This document shows, piece after piece, positions 1 through 12,477 of a DNA stretch of 64,000 nt; within the stretch, counting starts at the first letter, position 1, and each line of letters starts with the position of its first letter. The translations under genes were made by a program, and so were the position numbers. Source of the stretch: Arbacia lixula (Eukaryota; Echinodermata; Echinoidea; Arbacioida; Arbaciidae). The notes beneath the pieces are model-generated. The model saw nothing but the letters and a program-made list of their open reading frames with translations, had not been told where the DNA came from and made no database searches. The DNA lies in contig OZ022578.1 in NCBI GenBank assembly GCA_963669155.1, forward strand, positions 5,149,815-5,213,814. The letters run 5' to 3'.

Positions 1-506
1 AATGATATGCATCATTTCACCTGTGCATTTGATGCATCATTAGAAACACGTTTTTACGCACATAGATATGAAAAAAAAAATCCTTGATCAAATAACAGAA
101 AAAGAGCAATTTATGTAATCTCACAGCACACAACATATGGGGGAGCACCTTGCACGTGACGTCACAAAATTTGAAAAGATCAAAATGCAGCTCTGAAGGA
201 ATATGTATTCACAGGTGAAATGTGACAGTGGTATCGCAACAGTTAACTCTTTATGTACCGTGTGTCTAAAAAAAACTATACACTTTTAAAATGGCTACCA
301 AATAAAAATATATTTGATTCTGGGGAGAATGATTTACATGTATGGATAGCTTATGGTCTCAACTTTCATCTGACACCATAACGTCCAAAAATAATTCTTG
401 CTTGATTTCAAAAGTGCATATTTTTTTTTTAGACACACAGTATGAGCACCTTTCACATATTTCTGCACAAAAGATACACATGAAACCCATAGAGCAGAGC
501 TACATT

Positions 507-758
507 CTGCCCTACTCTGACAAAAGGAAGCAAGTGACAAATCACTCATTAAATCTGGGTTATTGGTACTCTGAGATTGTGACCAGCATTCACGACATAC
601 GGCCAAATTCTGGACAAGAAATATTCATCTTGCTGCGAGATATTCAATCTAACATGATGTGGTGTTACACTGATGCCAATGCAAGCGACAGAAACATTTT
701 GCTCATTTACTAGAAAAGCCTCTTTTGCAAGTTGTTTCCTTTTGTCAGAGTAGGGCAG
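507..758. mobile_element. Non-autonomous DNA transposon with ~30-bp terminal inverted repeats, copy 1
   Basis: The ends CTGCCCTACTCTGACAAAAG and, inverted, CTTTTGTCAGAGTAGGGCAG match for about 24 bp and less perfectly beyond. A 4-bp duplication CATT (503-506, 759-762) flanks the element. A second copy at 50156-50400 lies in reverse orientation with its own different 4-bp duplication. There is no transposase frame, so this is a MITE mobilised in trans. The 4-bp target size is used by several superfamilies (for example Sola and Chapaev); I cannot choose between them. Confidence 0.85.
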
Positions 759-762
759 CATT

Positions 763-1390
763 GTGCACAGAAAGGATAAGTTGTGCATTGACTGATTGCC
801 TATGTTCAGGATGTGTTAGCCAATGTGTGTGACAGATTTTACCCCATTGGAATTCAACTCATATGCTGTATGCTGTGACCTGTTGTGAACATTATTTTCA
901 GCGGAGCAGCTGCGTTTTCACTGTAATATTGAGGTGTAATATTACCATGTTTAATCTGCATTTGCTAGTGGCTCGTGCATGTTGTTAAAGTTAGGAAATG
1001 CAGGAGATGGATAAAAATTTCAGGGACAAGAACAATACATGACAAGGAAAAATGGACATTTGGGTAAGAGGGGTGATATAGGATAGATCAATTTATTTTG
1101 TGAATTTCTGACTCTTTGAAGAAATGTATGAAAACAATCACATATAGGGGAGGGGGATAGGAATGGAGAGAGGAATTTACATTTTAATTTTATTACATGG
1201 TTTTCAGCTATCAGTTCATGAAATCAAAAGAGTAGGCTAATCATACCAAAAGAATACAATAACATGTTGATACTGAAAGTATAACTGTAATAATAACAAT
1301 AGTGATACTGAAAGTATTAACGATAATAATAACAATAGTGATGCTCCTACTATTATTGCTATTACTGCTAATAATAATACAATAATAATG
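763..1390. other. Unassigned AT-rich sequence
   Basis: No gene seen. At 1260-1380 there is a short duplicated segment (GATACTGAAAGTAT, AATAATAACAATAGTGAT twice). Confidence 0.5.
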
Positions 1391-1697
1391 GTTATTTATC
1401 TGCGCTATACACAAAAAGTATCACAGCGCTTACAATCAGATATAAAATATAAATATATACATTAAATTGCATCAACCATTGGAGTTCTCAACTGTGCCAG
1501 ATGAGGCCTGGTGGCCTCTTGCTTGCTGCTTCGTTCACCAACAATTTAAGGGACAAGCCCGGTCAGCACATTATTCACAGAAGCTCTAGTATAGCACTTG
1601 AGGCCACCAGGCCCCAGATGGGTTAGCCAAGTCAAACCAAACAGTGATAGCAAAAATCATCAAAACAAATACACATTAAATAAATGAAAATATAAAA

Positions 1698-2123
1698 CTA
1701 GATATTTGGAAAAAGATATGACTTGAGTTGTCGTTTGAAAGATGATATGGTCGGTGTTGTTCAGATGGAAGAGGGGAGTGTATTCCAAACTCTAGATCCA
1801 GCTATACTAAAACGTTTTTCTGCTATGGAGAGGTTTGTTCTCGGAATAACAAGTTTGGTGGTATCATTTTGGGAACGTAGATTACGAGCAGGTGTGTAAT
1901 GAGCAATTGTGTTTACAAGATATGAAGGACCAGTACTGTTAATCAATTTATAAATGTACAGACAAAGTTTGAACTTATTCTGAACACTCTGAAGTTTTTT
2001 CTGATCTTTAACACAAAGAACTGAAAAGAGACTGTTACAATAGTCAAGTCGAGAAAGTACAAGTGCCCTAACTGCATGATAGCAAGTTTTCTCATTGATA
2101 AATCTTCTAATGCGCCACAGATG
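1698..2123 (-). pseudogene. CR1/L2-type LINE reverse-transcriptase tail, decayed
   Basis: Read on the minus strand from 2123, the frame gives WRIRRFINEKTCYHAVRA, then LVLSRLDYCNSLFSVL, then KKLQSVQNK, the conserved C-terminal end of the reverse-transcriptase region in CR1/L2/Jockey-like LINEs. It jumps directly to FKLCLYIYKLINSTGPSYL, so about 30 residues (the usual HITPVL..LHWLPV segment) are deleted. It continues through ARNLRSQND to SRVWNTLPSSI, where a TGA (1761-1763) replaces an expected coding codon, then ISSFKRQLKSYLF and a stop. It is a dead fragment. Its 5' side abuts the CTA trinucleotide array at 2120. The sequence between about 1395 and 1480 (a TTTATCTGCGCTATACAC-like stretch) resembles the 3' untranslated end of such elements. 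Confidence 0.85.
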
Positions 2124-2141
2124 CTACTACTACTACTACTT

Positions 2142-2201
<60 letters not shown>

Positions 2202-2210
2202 TTACTATTT

Positions 2211-2282
<72 letters not shown>

Positions 2283-2405
2283 TTACTACTACTACTATTA
2301 CTGCTACTACTACTTCTACTACTATTTCTACTTCTACTACTTCTACTTCTACTTATTCTATTACTACTACTATTATTGCTCCTTCTATTTGCTATACTAC
2401 TAGTT
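2120..2405. repeat. (CTA)n trinucleotide array, ~280 bp
   Basis: A nearly pure CTA/TAC array with scattered TTC and TAT interruptions towards the 3' end. It opens long poly-Leu and poly-Tyr frames that are artefacts. The same motif class, on the other strand, recurs at 62820-63235. Confidence 0.97.
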
Positions 2406-3002
2406 CTGACATACTACCTCTACTATTACTAACCCTGCTAATGATAATAACGGAAATAGCAATTAACAGAATAGTGACAATAATCATACAAATGAATTGT
2501 ATAGTGCTTATCACTATTCGCTAATCTGTCACCATGACAACCGTCTCCTGGTAGGTAATATGAATGGAACTTCTATTGAAGGGAGAGGCAGACCAGACCA
2601 GATCATAAACATACAGTGATAATGATACTACTACTAATAACACTTTCATGCACATGTCTTATATCTTTAGCGCATATTACCATTCAATTCCCTCTCACCA
2701 TGGCAACCTATAAAGAAGATGTAAGTGATATAGAGATGGGCGGGCAGACCGGATCATCCACAGGCCTGATTTGTTGCCCATCCCTGTCTGCAGGGGGGGT
2801 CTAAGTGTTTTGAACTGGCAATTACTCCTTGGAATGGGAAGGCATGGGTGGTCCCATCCTCCTCCAAGACAAGAGACAAGATGCCCGCAGCTAAGACCTA
2901 GCCTTCATTCCAGGCTGTCAGGCATTTCTAATCTAACTTGAAAGATACATTACAATCTAGTAGTCACAAGCCTAGACACTTTGTTATTATGCTCTTTTTT
3001 TA

Positions 3003-3457
3003 GGGCGTGTTTATCAACTCTTTTTTTTGGTAGAATTAACGTTTCCAAACGCGTTTAAATTTTTAAAACGCGTTCCAGGGAGGTGATAAACGCAAAGGTG
3101 TTTTCATTATGAGGTTCGGAAAGCTGTTTTGAAACACGCAAATTTGTGCGATCCTAAACGCGTTCGAGCCAGAAATGCGTTTAGAGAAGCGAGATAAACG
3201 CAAAGCTGTTTTGAAACGACTTTAAACCACGTATTTCCGATTTCTGAAAACACGCGCGCCACGCCAAGTAAACACATCGATCGCACACTATTGTACTACA
3301 GTGCATGTGTAACGTGTAAAGACCGGTTTTCAACTTGGGCGATTGAGTTGATAAACGCACCGTTTTTTTTAAACGCGTTTGCAAAGGCCTGTGGAAAAGC
3401 TTTCGTAAAGGCCTTTGGAAACCTGTTTCAAATTCTGAAAAGATGATAAACACGCCC
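3003..3457. mobile_element. MITE, TTA target duplication (PIF/Harbinger-like)
   Basis: The terminal inverted repeat GGGCGTGTTTATCA is perfect for 14 bp at both ends and imperfect for about 10 more. The element is flanked by TTA at 3000-3002 and 3458-3460. A 3-bp TTA/TAA target and GG-starting ends are the signature of PIF/Harbinger elements (established knowledge); assignment is inference because there is no transposase. The interior is CpG-rich, with several AAACGCGTTT palindromes and repeated GATAAACGCA. Confidence 0.8.
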
Positions 3458-3460
3458 TTA

Positions 3461-5040
3461 GTTTGGTAGAGGCCGAGAAGTAAAAAAGGATGATTAATCT
3501 AATGCAGCCAGATGGGTTTATTTTATTGCTTGGTTTAGAAAATGCGCACAAGCCTGGAAGACAAGCTAGCTAAAGGAGGAGGATGCGGTGGAGGAGGCCA
3601 GAGAAATATTAAGAAGGTGTCTTCACCAACTTGAAATGGTAAAAGTGCATTCTAATTCTGATCCAGGGAAGATGGGTTACATGGCTCACTCATTGTAACT
3701 AAGTAGTGTATATTCCTTGTGTGTTTTTGTCTTAATACGGTACATTGTATTTGCTAATAATTTCACTTTTGATCGCATTTTTGTTGATGGTTTGTAGTTT
3801 TCAACCTTGCGAAGAGCAGTTTGGCAAAATGGCTTTATTTGCTTGAGATATAGAAAAAAATGTACACCATCTTCCTAATGAATATGCAGCCAACCGAAGT
3901 GCCAGAAAAGTGCAAAAGTTGGGTCAATATCTGAGTGGTGATTAGTTCAGCCCAGCTTGTTTCTAGCGTGAGTGCAAACAAGAATATATGTAACAATCAA
4001 TGTGAGATGACAAACATTGCATTACAGAGTATACATTTCACATGCTGGTAATCACATATTAATAATTGTAGAAATATAATGAGACACATGATATCAATAC
4101 ATTTGCTGTAAACAGTGGCACTGATGCTCTATGAGATTTGGAGATAAAATGATAATCATGGTATTGTTCCATTGCAGCATCAAAGACAGGGTGTCCGTTT
4201 TTGCAGGTCAAAACAATAAAATTGTGTAAAAACCATGGAAAATGAAAGAAGATATGGTATCAGAACTTCCCTCCCAATAATAGGACTTGGAACTGACTTT
4301 TAAACAAAATTATGGCGATCGCAAGATTTTTGAGGAGGTTTGGGGCTAGTCGTCCGAAACCAAGAGATTGGAGACTGCTGTGCGCTAAGGTTTGCCCCAC
4401 AGTGCATGCGTTCAATGGTAGCATGCCCGGAGCATTACACAGTGACACAGGCAATACGATTGTGAATGTAGACTCAGGCCGCTACGTTTCAAACACAAAC
4501 ATTGATAGTTATCCTCTTTTCCTGAACAAGTTCGTGAGGCTATGACTTATTTCACATATCTCATTGTTAGGGGTATACTGGTGATTCCTGCTGAGTTTCA
4601 TGACTTTTGGAAATAAAGACGTTGATCCTGTCTTTACAAGTCATTATATACAATGGAAATGGATAACTACATATTCTGTAGAAATATCAGGTTTATTGCA
4701 CTTATTTATGACAACGTCTATTGGAAAAGTTTAGAATGCTGGCTATCTTGTGTAATTAATGAATTACAGGTGTAGTCTGCTCATCAAGTAACCTCTCTGC
4801 TCCTGGCTCCCTCTATCTTGCCGAGTTAAGAACTTTTTCTTCTAACTGCTCTCATGATGTGATTTTTAAACCAAAGACACTACCATTATTCAGTTAAAAA
4901 ATTGTATATCGTAATTTGCTTTGATATTTACTATATGACAAAATATCATCATACACAAACACAGCAACATGGAACAGAATGACAGCAAATAGAAGTGAAT
5001 GGAAACTGATTGAGGAGGGCTTCATCCAACAATGGTTGAT
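3461..5040. other. Unassigned sequence
   Basis: A 77-codon + frame at 4312-4545 (MAIARFLRRFGASRPKPRDW...) has balanced composition but no recognisable domain, splice partner or codon support. I see nothing else. Confidence 0.4.
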
Positions 5041-5046
5041 CAATGC

Positions 5047-5047
5047 C

Positions 5048-5078
<31 letters not shown>

Positions 5079-5093
5079 AATGATGACAATGAC

Positions 5094-5128
<35 letters not shown>

Positions 5129-5199
5129 CGACGATGATGATGATGATGACGATGACGATGATGACGATGACGATGATGATGATGATGATGATGATGATG
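5047..5199. repeat. (GAT)n array
   Basis: GATGAT with GAC variants. It gives artefact frames of Met, Asp and His runs. Confidence 0.97.
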
Positions 5200-5231
5200 T
5201 ACTTCATGATTCAACCCATACTCATGGTTAG

Positions 5232-5440
5232 CTTTTGGTTTGGGAACCCTGATCCAGCTAGGATGTCACAATTTGCCATGGAACTGCAGTAACCAAAGGG
5301 GTGTGTGGCTTAATTGTGTCCTATAAGGTATATGAAGTCTATTCATAGCCTGTTGTCTATAGTCTGATCAGCAGATTGTATGGGAGTCATTCTGATTAGC
5401 TGAGTGGAAAAGTGCCTGCCCGTATTTATGCAGGCTCCGT
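5232..5440. repeat. Dispersed repeat pair, copy 1
   Basis: Aligns with 34933-35140 at roughly 70-75 percent by eye. Shared blocks include CCATGGAACTGCAGTAACC and CAGCAGATTGT.TGGGA. It ends with a small hairpin, GCCTGC/GCAGGC (5414-5435). Confidence 0.75.
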
Positions 5441-5548
5441 AAAGAACAATTAACATTCATATTTTCCCTCTATGCTCTGCACACTCTATAGTCTATACTC
5501 TATACAATATGCTCTTTACAAGTAAAGTAAGTAAGTCTTCGATTTTTT

Positions 5549-6500
5549 GTCTCGCCCACCGGAGGTGAAGGCGAGACTAAGGGATCCAAATGGCGTCCGT
5601 CCGTCGTCCGTCCGTCGTCCGTCGTCCGTCCGTCGTCCGTCGTCCGTCGTCCGTCACAAACGTTAAAGTTTACCTGCAAGACTCTCTTATGATCCATAAC
5701 TTGGCAACTGTTACAGCAATGGCAGCCACACTTGGTTGATAGAAGCACTAGGAGTATCTTCATGTTATGGTGTTGTCAGAGGTCATGTGATGATGTCAAA
5801 GGTCATTTGAGGTCATATATTACAGAGTATGTGCAAGACTCTCTTTTTCTATGTTAAAGTTTACCTGCAAGACTCTCTTTTGACAAATAACTTCACATAG
5901 GTTGCTTGGATTACAACCTAACTTGGGTCATAGATGCACTGGGGGTACCTTCATGTTATGGTACCGTTGGAGGTCACAGGATAAGGTCAAAGGTCATTTG
6001 AGGTCATACGTTAAAGTTTATCTGCAAGACTCTCTTTTGACAAATAACTTCACATGGGTTGCTTGGATTACAACCTAACTTGGGTCATAGATGCACTGGG
6101 GGTACCTTCATGTTATGGTACCGTTGGAGGTCACAGGATAAGGTCAAAGGTCATTTGAGGTCATACGTTAAAGTTTACCTGCAAGACTCTCTTTTGACAA
6201 ATAACTTCACATGGGTTGCTTGGATTACAACCTAACTTGGGTCATAGATGCACTGGGGGTACCTTCATGTTATGGTGCCGTTGGAGGTCACAGGATAAGG
6301 TCAAAGGTCATTTGAGGTCATACGTTAAAGTTTATCTGCAAGACTCTCTTTTGACAAATAACTTCACATAGGTTGCTTGGATTACAACCTAACTTGGGTC
6401 ATAGATGCACTGGGGGTATTGCGTAGCAACGGAGATCGCGATATTTCTGGTTATTTTCGCAAGTGGGCGAGACACAATATTGCTAATGCCTTGTCTCTTC
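5549..6500. repeat. Dispersed element carrying a 157-bp tandem repeat
   Basis: It opens with a short hairpin GTCTCGCC..GGCGAGAC (5549-5577) and a CGTCCGTC simple repeat (5590-5655). Then come about 3.7 copies of a 157-bp unit, with starts at 5853, 6010, 6167 and 6324 (GTTAAAGTTTACCTGCAAGA and variants). Each unit contains GGTCAAAGGTCATTTGAGGTCA-like nuclear-receptor-style half sites (AGGTCA). The right end is GTGGGCGAGAC at 6463. An older, diverged unit starts at 5662. Confidence 0.85.
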
Positions 6501-6869
6501 TTGTGTTGAGATCAAAAGTTTTTAACTTCATGTTATCTTCATACCAACACAGATGAACTTTCATGATCATGCTCTTTACAATATGCACTGTAAACTCTTC
6601 CAAGTATTATTCCAAGGGACCCCAATTCTATGTTTTGAAGTATGCCCTCATTGGTCTTGGATGAACAGTTCTTCACTCTCCGAGTCTCAGGACCATATGC
6701 TACGAGAAAATATAAATGTTATAATAATCAAAATAGCATTACGTTGCAGTTACAACAAGCATTACAGCCGCTAACAATAGCTGACAAGAAATGGAAATGT
6801 AGTGCCATTGTATGGTGGTGTATGGCAGTAACATTTGTTTGATCTCGTATTTCTTTTTGACAAGGCTGT

Positions 6870-7470
6870 ATGTGACCTTTACGCAGTCGCCAATTACTTT
6901 TGACAGCCGAGACCGAGCGACGCATCTTGGCCAATATTTGACGAGATGAGAAAACCTGACGCAAGGTCATTGTCACGTGGTAAAGTTGTCTGGCAGGCAG
7001 GCAGGCTGGATTGCTGGTTGGCTGGCTGCTTGGTTGGAAGCAAAAGACCTGGCCGCTCCTCAAAGCCCGGGCCACTTTTCTGAGCCATTAGGTCAGTGCA
7101 AGGTCTACTGAACCCTGTAATCACGTTAAAATCAAAGCGGCGGAGCGTAACCGGCGCAGGTTATTAAGCCAACGGAGCCGTGGCAGCAGCAGCCGCGGCA
7201 AGTCGGCGAAAACGATCAAAACACCGGCTATGAAAATTCGAAAAAAGATCAGCCACATGGTAAAGCTCCTGTGACATGTGAAGATTACATCTCGTTATCC
7301 CGTTAGACGAGTCTTGTCTATGATTAAGTGCAGCGACAAGGGCAGAGAATAGCCCCGAACAATCTTTTTAATTAGCTCGTAATTGCCGAGCATTCGAACA
7401 ACGAGCGCGCCACGCATACCAGCGCGTCGTCAACCAGCGGTCAAGGTTGGGTTGAGAGGGGGGTACCCAG
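6870..7470. promoter_or_regulatory. CpG-rich patch, possible promoter or regulatory region
   Basis: In an AT-rich, CpG-poor setting this stretch has many CpGs (GCGGCGGAGCG, GAGCGCGCCACGC, GCGCGTCGTC). No simple repeat explains it and no exon is visible. A promoter is one reading; a selected non-coding element or old insertion are others. Confidence 0.3.
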
Positions 7471-9240
7471 ACAGAGATTCCCTAGACCAGACATGCTTGC
7501 GGCCAGCTTGCCTGCTGGTAACAGCGGTCTCACCGACCAGATGGTAGTGGAGGGTACTGGGGGGATATAGGCCACCTTAAAGACCCTCCTCACCCTTCAG
7601 ATTAAAGGCTTACAAAACCCTACTGGAAAATTGTTTAAGAAGTGCATTAATAAGTCAGTAAAGATTTGCATTATGGCCATTGCATGGACTATGTCAAAAT
7701 TGAATATTGTTATTTAAAGATACATATAAGCTACTTGTGTGTTGTTCAGGATATATGAAGGTCAACTATTCAATAAGACATTATGCCTGAGAGCCATGAA
7801 CAGACATTGATTGAAATCTTAAAAAAAAAAAAGAAATATATTGTATCTTTTCTGAAAACTTGAAAGCTATTGCTCTGAGTTGGTCACTATAGATTGTGAT
7901 GTTCAAGGGGAAGTTGCCAGTACAATGATTTTAGATTATTTGCCCCCAAAATAAATTTCATTAACATAATGATAAACATATAATTAGAGTCAGGTTTCAG
8001 TTGCTATATTCTGAGGGAAGTTGTTACAGTAATTTCCTATATTTAATGTAGCAGGTGTTGTTACACAAATTTGTACTTTCAGCCTGCAAAAGTGATATTA
8101 CCTTTAGAGGTCAGAGGTGGTAGTGGTAAATAACACAGGACCAATAATGAATGGGAGTGCCATTCTGGTCCTATTCTTGTTTGATTCCAGGATACCAGAA
8201 AGGAATCATGAAGAAAGATGATAAAATTGTTGAAGTGAAAACAAAACAGCGGACCGATGGTGATGGTTCTGCCAGGATAAAGGCTCATAAACATTACCAC
8301 TTGCGCTCCTTCCCTTTAATGTACATAGATTGTCTGTTTGGATTGATATCAACTCAGTAATCATTGATATCCCTGAACCTGACAGACTAGTCTTCCTTTA
8401 AGTACTCCATTGTGTTTTCTGGGGCAAAGGAACAACTCTAGGGCTACATCGTCTGCCCTCTCCATACAAACTCTGCCCCATTGCTGCGACCCTCTACAGT
8501 CAAGACTTCTGGCTCCCTGGAACCATAGTCTACCTACCGGAACGTTCCATTCCCTTCTTGCAATTTAAATGGGTTCTTTGGAGACGACGCACGAAAAATG
8601 CATCATATAGTTGCATTTTTCTGTTTTAATGGTTGATTCATGTTTCCACTGATCATTTTTCCACTGATTTCTATACGAGGTGATCGCTTTGGTTTTATTT
8701 ATAGGAATAGCGCCTTAAAAATTAATGGATTTATGACTGGGTTTGAGGCTTTGGAGGCAGACGAGATGTATTTATGTTCGGTGACATTGAGTCAGCTCAG
8801 CATCTGGTCAACTCGTTCTGTGTTTCTGGGTCAAGACAAGCTATATAGACCAATCGAGCATGTCATATAGTTTGAAATCCATGTGAACAAGGCATATATT
8901 TTTAATATTAGGATTTTAAACATGAACTCTTTTAAAGGGGGCATTGTCGAACTGGTCATCAATCATGGTTGTGTGTTTATCACTCGGAGGAAATGTGTAG
9001 CTTTAGCGTAATGGCACAAAGTCAGTCATACAAGACAGAAATAGGTTATTTCATGATATTCTATAATCCTTGTACATTTACCAATTTGGATTTGCAGCAT
9101 ATCTTGACTTGTTATGTAAGGAGTGTTTATCAGCATCAATTGTAAGATGGTTTGTGTGTGATTTGAGCCAAACATGCATCAACATTCTGTTTCTTTTCTG
9201 CAAATGATTAGCCCAAGAGAGAGGAGGATTATGGGTATTA
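7471..9240. other. Unassigned sequence
   Basis: No exon seen. 8170-8230 and 52370-52430 share a diverged block (GAT..CAGGATACCAG..AGGAAT), an old dispersed repeat. Confidence 0.4.
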
Positions 9241-9266
9241 CATGAAAAAGACAAAGAGAGAGGAAG

Positions 9267-9270
9267 AGCA

Positions 9271-9313
<43 letters not shown>

Positions 9314-9362
9314 GAGACGGACAGAGAGAGAGAGAGAGATGTGTGTGTGTGAGGGGGGGGGG
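9267..9362. repeat. (GA)n, (GACA)n and (GT)n compound microsatellite
   Basis: GAGA, then GACAGACA, then GAGA, then GTGTGT, and a G run ending at 9362. Confidence 0.95.
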
Positions 9363-11367
9363 GCACAAGATGGAAAACAGACAGATTGAATGAAAACAAA
9401 ACTAGGTCTTGTTTGCCTTGTTTCTCTGCCAAAGAAATTGTTTGAACATAAATTATTTTATCAAAATGGAAACAGCAAGCTGATAAAGCTTGTCATCCAA
9501 TAATTGCCATCCACTACCACATAAACATGAAGCACAAAAGAAAGAGAGATGGAGGTTTTAAAAAAAAAGTGTTCTGAAGACAAAACTTTCGGCTGGAGTG
9601 GAGTTGAATGAAAGCAGAGCAAAGTGTGAGGTATTAATGGCAAGCCTGTAGATGCCAATGGGCAATCCCATGATGTATCACCCCAATAAGACACCGACAA
9701 TGCACCACCACCGCACCACTTTACAACCCCACCACCACTGCTGGGGGTGGGAAATTCAAATGAACCTGCCCATACATTTAGTTTTGGGCCGCAGTAATTG
9801 GGGGAAATGAGAGGGGTAATGTTGTGGGTAAGACGTGTTCAGTATCAATACAGTCTTCCATCAACGACGGGCAGGTTACTTTGCAGCCACGATTGTAATG
9901 CGTTCTACCTACCAGTGGTAGGGGGTGCTCAACGCATTACCCCCCTTCCCCTCTTGTGGATACCCTCTCCATTTCTCTCTTCATATAAAGCAGTGTAGAT
10001 TTTACCTCTCTGTCTCCCAGCACTTTTACCCCCTTGTCCTTGCCCTCTCTCTCTTCTTCCCCGCAAATTGAGGATGTGACACAAATCCAGCGGCAGTTTT
10101 CCCACTCAGCCGTTCTCTTTGTAGTTTTAATTGTTTTACTTGTGGCCTGCCTTTTCGGTGTCTTGCTAAAGTGATGTTTGATGGTGATAATGCAAATTGA
10201 CTAAATGGTTATGATCCTGGATGTTTGTGTGCGTATCGGCTTAACATAACATATCAAAGTGGCGCGGTTTCATTTGATGAGCACTTCTTTCTTTTCCTGT
10301 GCAAGTGCCTCTCAATCAAGTCCCGCGCCATGATTAGAAAGCATCAGGTACATGAAAAGAAAGATTTATGAATATGAGAAAAATCATCAACGTCACTAAA
10401 TTTTCATTACTTTGAAATGCACACAATTAGGCTGACTCTCACTCTTGCGCATGTTTTGTTTGGCGAGGATGTTTAGTCATGTTTTGTTTTTTAGAGCCGA
10501 GTTAAAAGTTGTCATTAATCTTGAGCAAGGTACATTGTACCTCTAGCAAATGGTGGTGTGATGTACGAACTGCCGTCAAGCCGTAGGGCTCTTGAGGAAC
10601 ATCGTGACAATGAATTACCCGACACTTTTATGTTCAAGCTTCTTTCCTAAGGACAATGGCAGCTCATTTCCATTCTAAATGGACTCTGCCTTGTCAAACA
10701 TACCAACCCGTATCCATATACATGTATGTATTCTGTCTGATACTTACACCTAAGCTTTGAAGCTTGAAAGTGTATGCTTATCCCTGTGACTGCTGGATCA
10801 AACTCCACTCTGCAGACTTTGTGTGTGTTGATTATGCAGAAATCCATGAGCGGTGTATAAAGAGTTAACGAATGTTGCCTCTGACTGGGAAGTGATAAGA
10901 ATGGAAGCACGATCTTCACGATGCGGAAATGTATGTGTCACAAAAGTGTGAGTGTACCTAAAGATGGGAAAAAGAGGAGGAAAGAGCGGGGGAATCTTCA
11001 AAGATGGCCTGCCCGTCTGACAAAGGAATGGTTTGTGTGTCGTGAGCAGTCGCAGTATTGCTAACCCTGTGGCGTTTCCTGGCCCGTGCTTTCTTCTCGT
11101 TGCGATTCCTGTCCCGTCCATTGTCTAACACTGCACAATGTCCCGTTGGTTGGATTGATGAAAACCTCCTTTTGTTTTTGTTTCTTCTTGAGTACTATTT
11201 TTTCTTTCTATTGGCGATTTGACACGAGGAATAAAGACATTGAGTGGAGTGATATCTTCCAAGCATGGTATTCATGCATTACTTTGAATGAACTGTGTGT
11301 GAAAGCATGCACGGAGAAGGGATTTTGGAAGTTAAGAATGAAGGGATGGTGAGGGGTCTTTTTAAAA

Positions 11368-11394
11368 ACAGAGAGAGCGAGAGGGGGAGAGAGG

Positions 11395-11447
<53 letters not shown>

Positions 11448-11463
11448 AGGAAGAGAGAGAGAG

Positions 11464-11520
<57 letters not shown>
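11368..11520. repeat. (GA)n array with GAAA interruptions
   Basis: Purine-only tract of about 150 bp. Both strands give long spurious frames. Confidence 0.97.
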
Positions 11521-11521
<1 letters not shown>

Positions 11522-12056
11522 ATAGGGAAAGGAAGTGAAAGATAGAGGAAGAAAAAGTGGAAGTAAATGAAACAATAGAGAACAGGCTGTGAAAACAATG
11601 TCAAATTCCTTAGAGGGTGAATTTAAGCCATACCCCTTTGGTTACTGCAGTTTCATGGCATCATTTGACATCCTAACTAGACCATGGTTTACGAAGCCCC
11701 AAAGTCTACCTTGTTAAAGCGTATTTTCAAGTTTTTCCTACGGAGACAAAATGGTGATTAGACCATACCAAATGGCTATAAACCATACATTTTTGTGTAT
11801 ATTTGGGCACATTTATGCCCTCAATTAATGTCTAATTGCCTGCCCCCGACTCTGGGTTAAATGGTAGTAGAACGAGATGTGATGCACTACGCTCTGCTAG
11901 TGAAGGAGAAAACTGAGGTGATAATAGTCCCGTCTGCTGAGCCCTTGAACTTGGCACAGCTGAGAAAAACATCAGTTTGGAGGTGAAGACACGGTCTGAC
12001 GAGATTAGCTCTTAAGGGCTGTGTCCTCCTGAAGGTGTCCTGCTATTCTCTGATAA

Positions 12057-12205
12057 GGGCCAGTTGCATTAAATTTACCATTAGCGGTAACTGTGCCATC
12101 AATGATAACTACCATGGTAACATCGTTGGACAGCCAATCAAATTCAAGGTTTCCACTTTTAATAGCAATGTTACCATCAATGGTAAGTTTTATGCAACGG
12201 GGTCC
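12057..12205. mobile_element. Short MITE with imperfect ~35-bp inverted termini
   Basis: The left end GGGCCAGTTGCATTAAATTT and the inverted right end GGACCCCGTTGCATAAAACT align, and both continue into TTACCATT..GGTAAC. Three internal copies of a palindromic ACCAT..ATGGTAAC unit follow. The total is 149 bp. No clear target duplication can be read, so the exact borders are uncertain. Confidence 0.65.
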
Positions 12206-12477
12206 AATGGAATTAAACAGTAAGTGGAATTGTGTCTGAGAAGGAATTAGACAAGCATTTCATGGAAACTTGTCTATAAAGACCAGCCAGATGGAAACAA
12301 ACAAAGGTTTTAAAGGTAGGTGGCCTTTATAAACAGAGGCGATTACAGGCAAACTGTACTGAAGGGCTTGACGTGGAATGGTCTTTACAGACAGGTGGTC
12401 TTCAGTAGTTGGTATCGCAGCTGCATTAGCCCAAAACGAGCACATATTGTGGTATTTTGAAGCTTATGTATAATTAC

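Noticed and set aside
342..713. 123-codon frame
   Set aside because: Lies mostly inside the 507-758 transposon; no transposase similarity.
2076..2432. Long poly-Leu and poly-Tyr frames
   Set aside because: Pure translation of the CTA trinucleotide array, open because the triplet has no stop in those frames.
5780..6420. CRISPR-like impression of repeats and spacers
   Set aside because: The 157-bp units are contiguous with no unique spacers; eukaryotic tandem repeat. The same applies to the other arrays.
9078..9432. Minus-strand Ser/Leu frames
   Set aside because: Read through a GA/GACA microsatellite.
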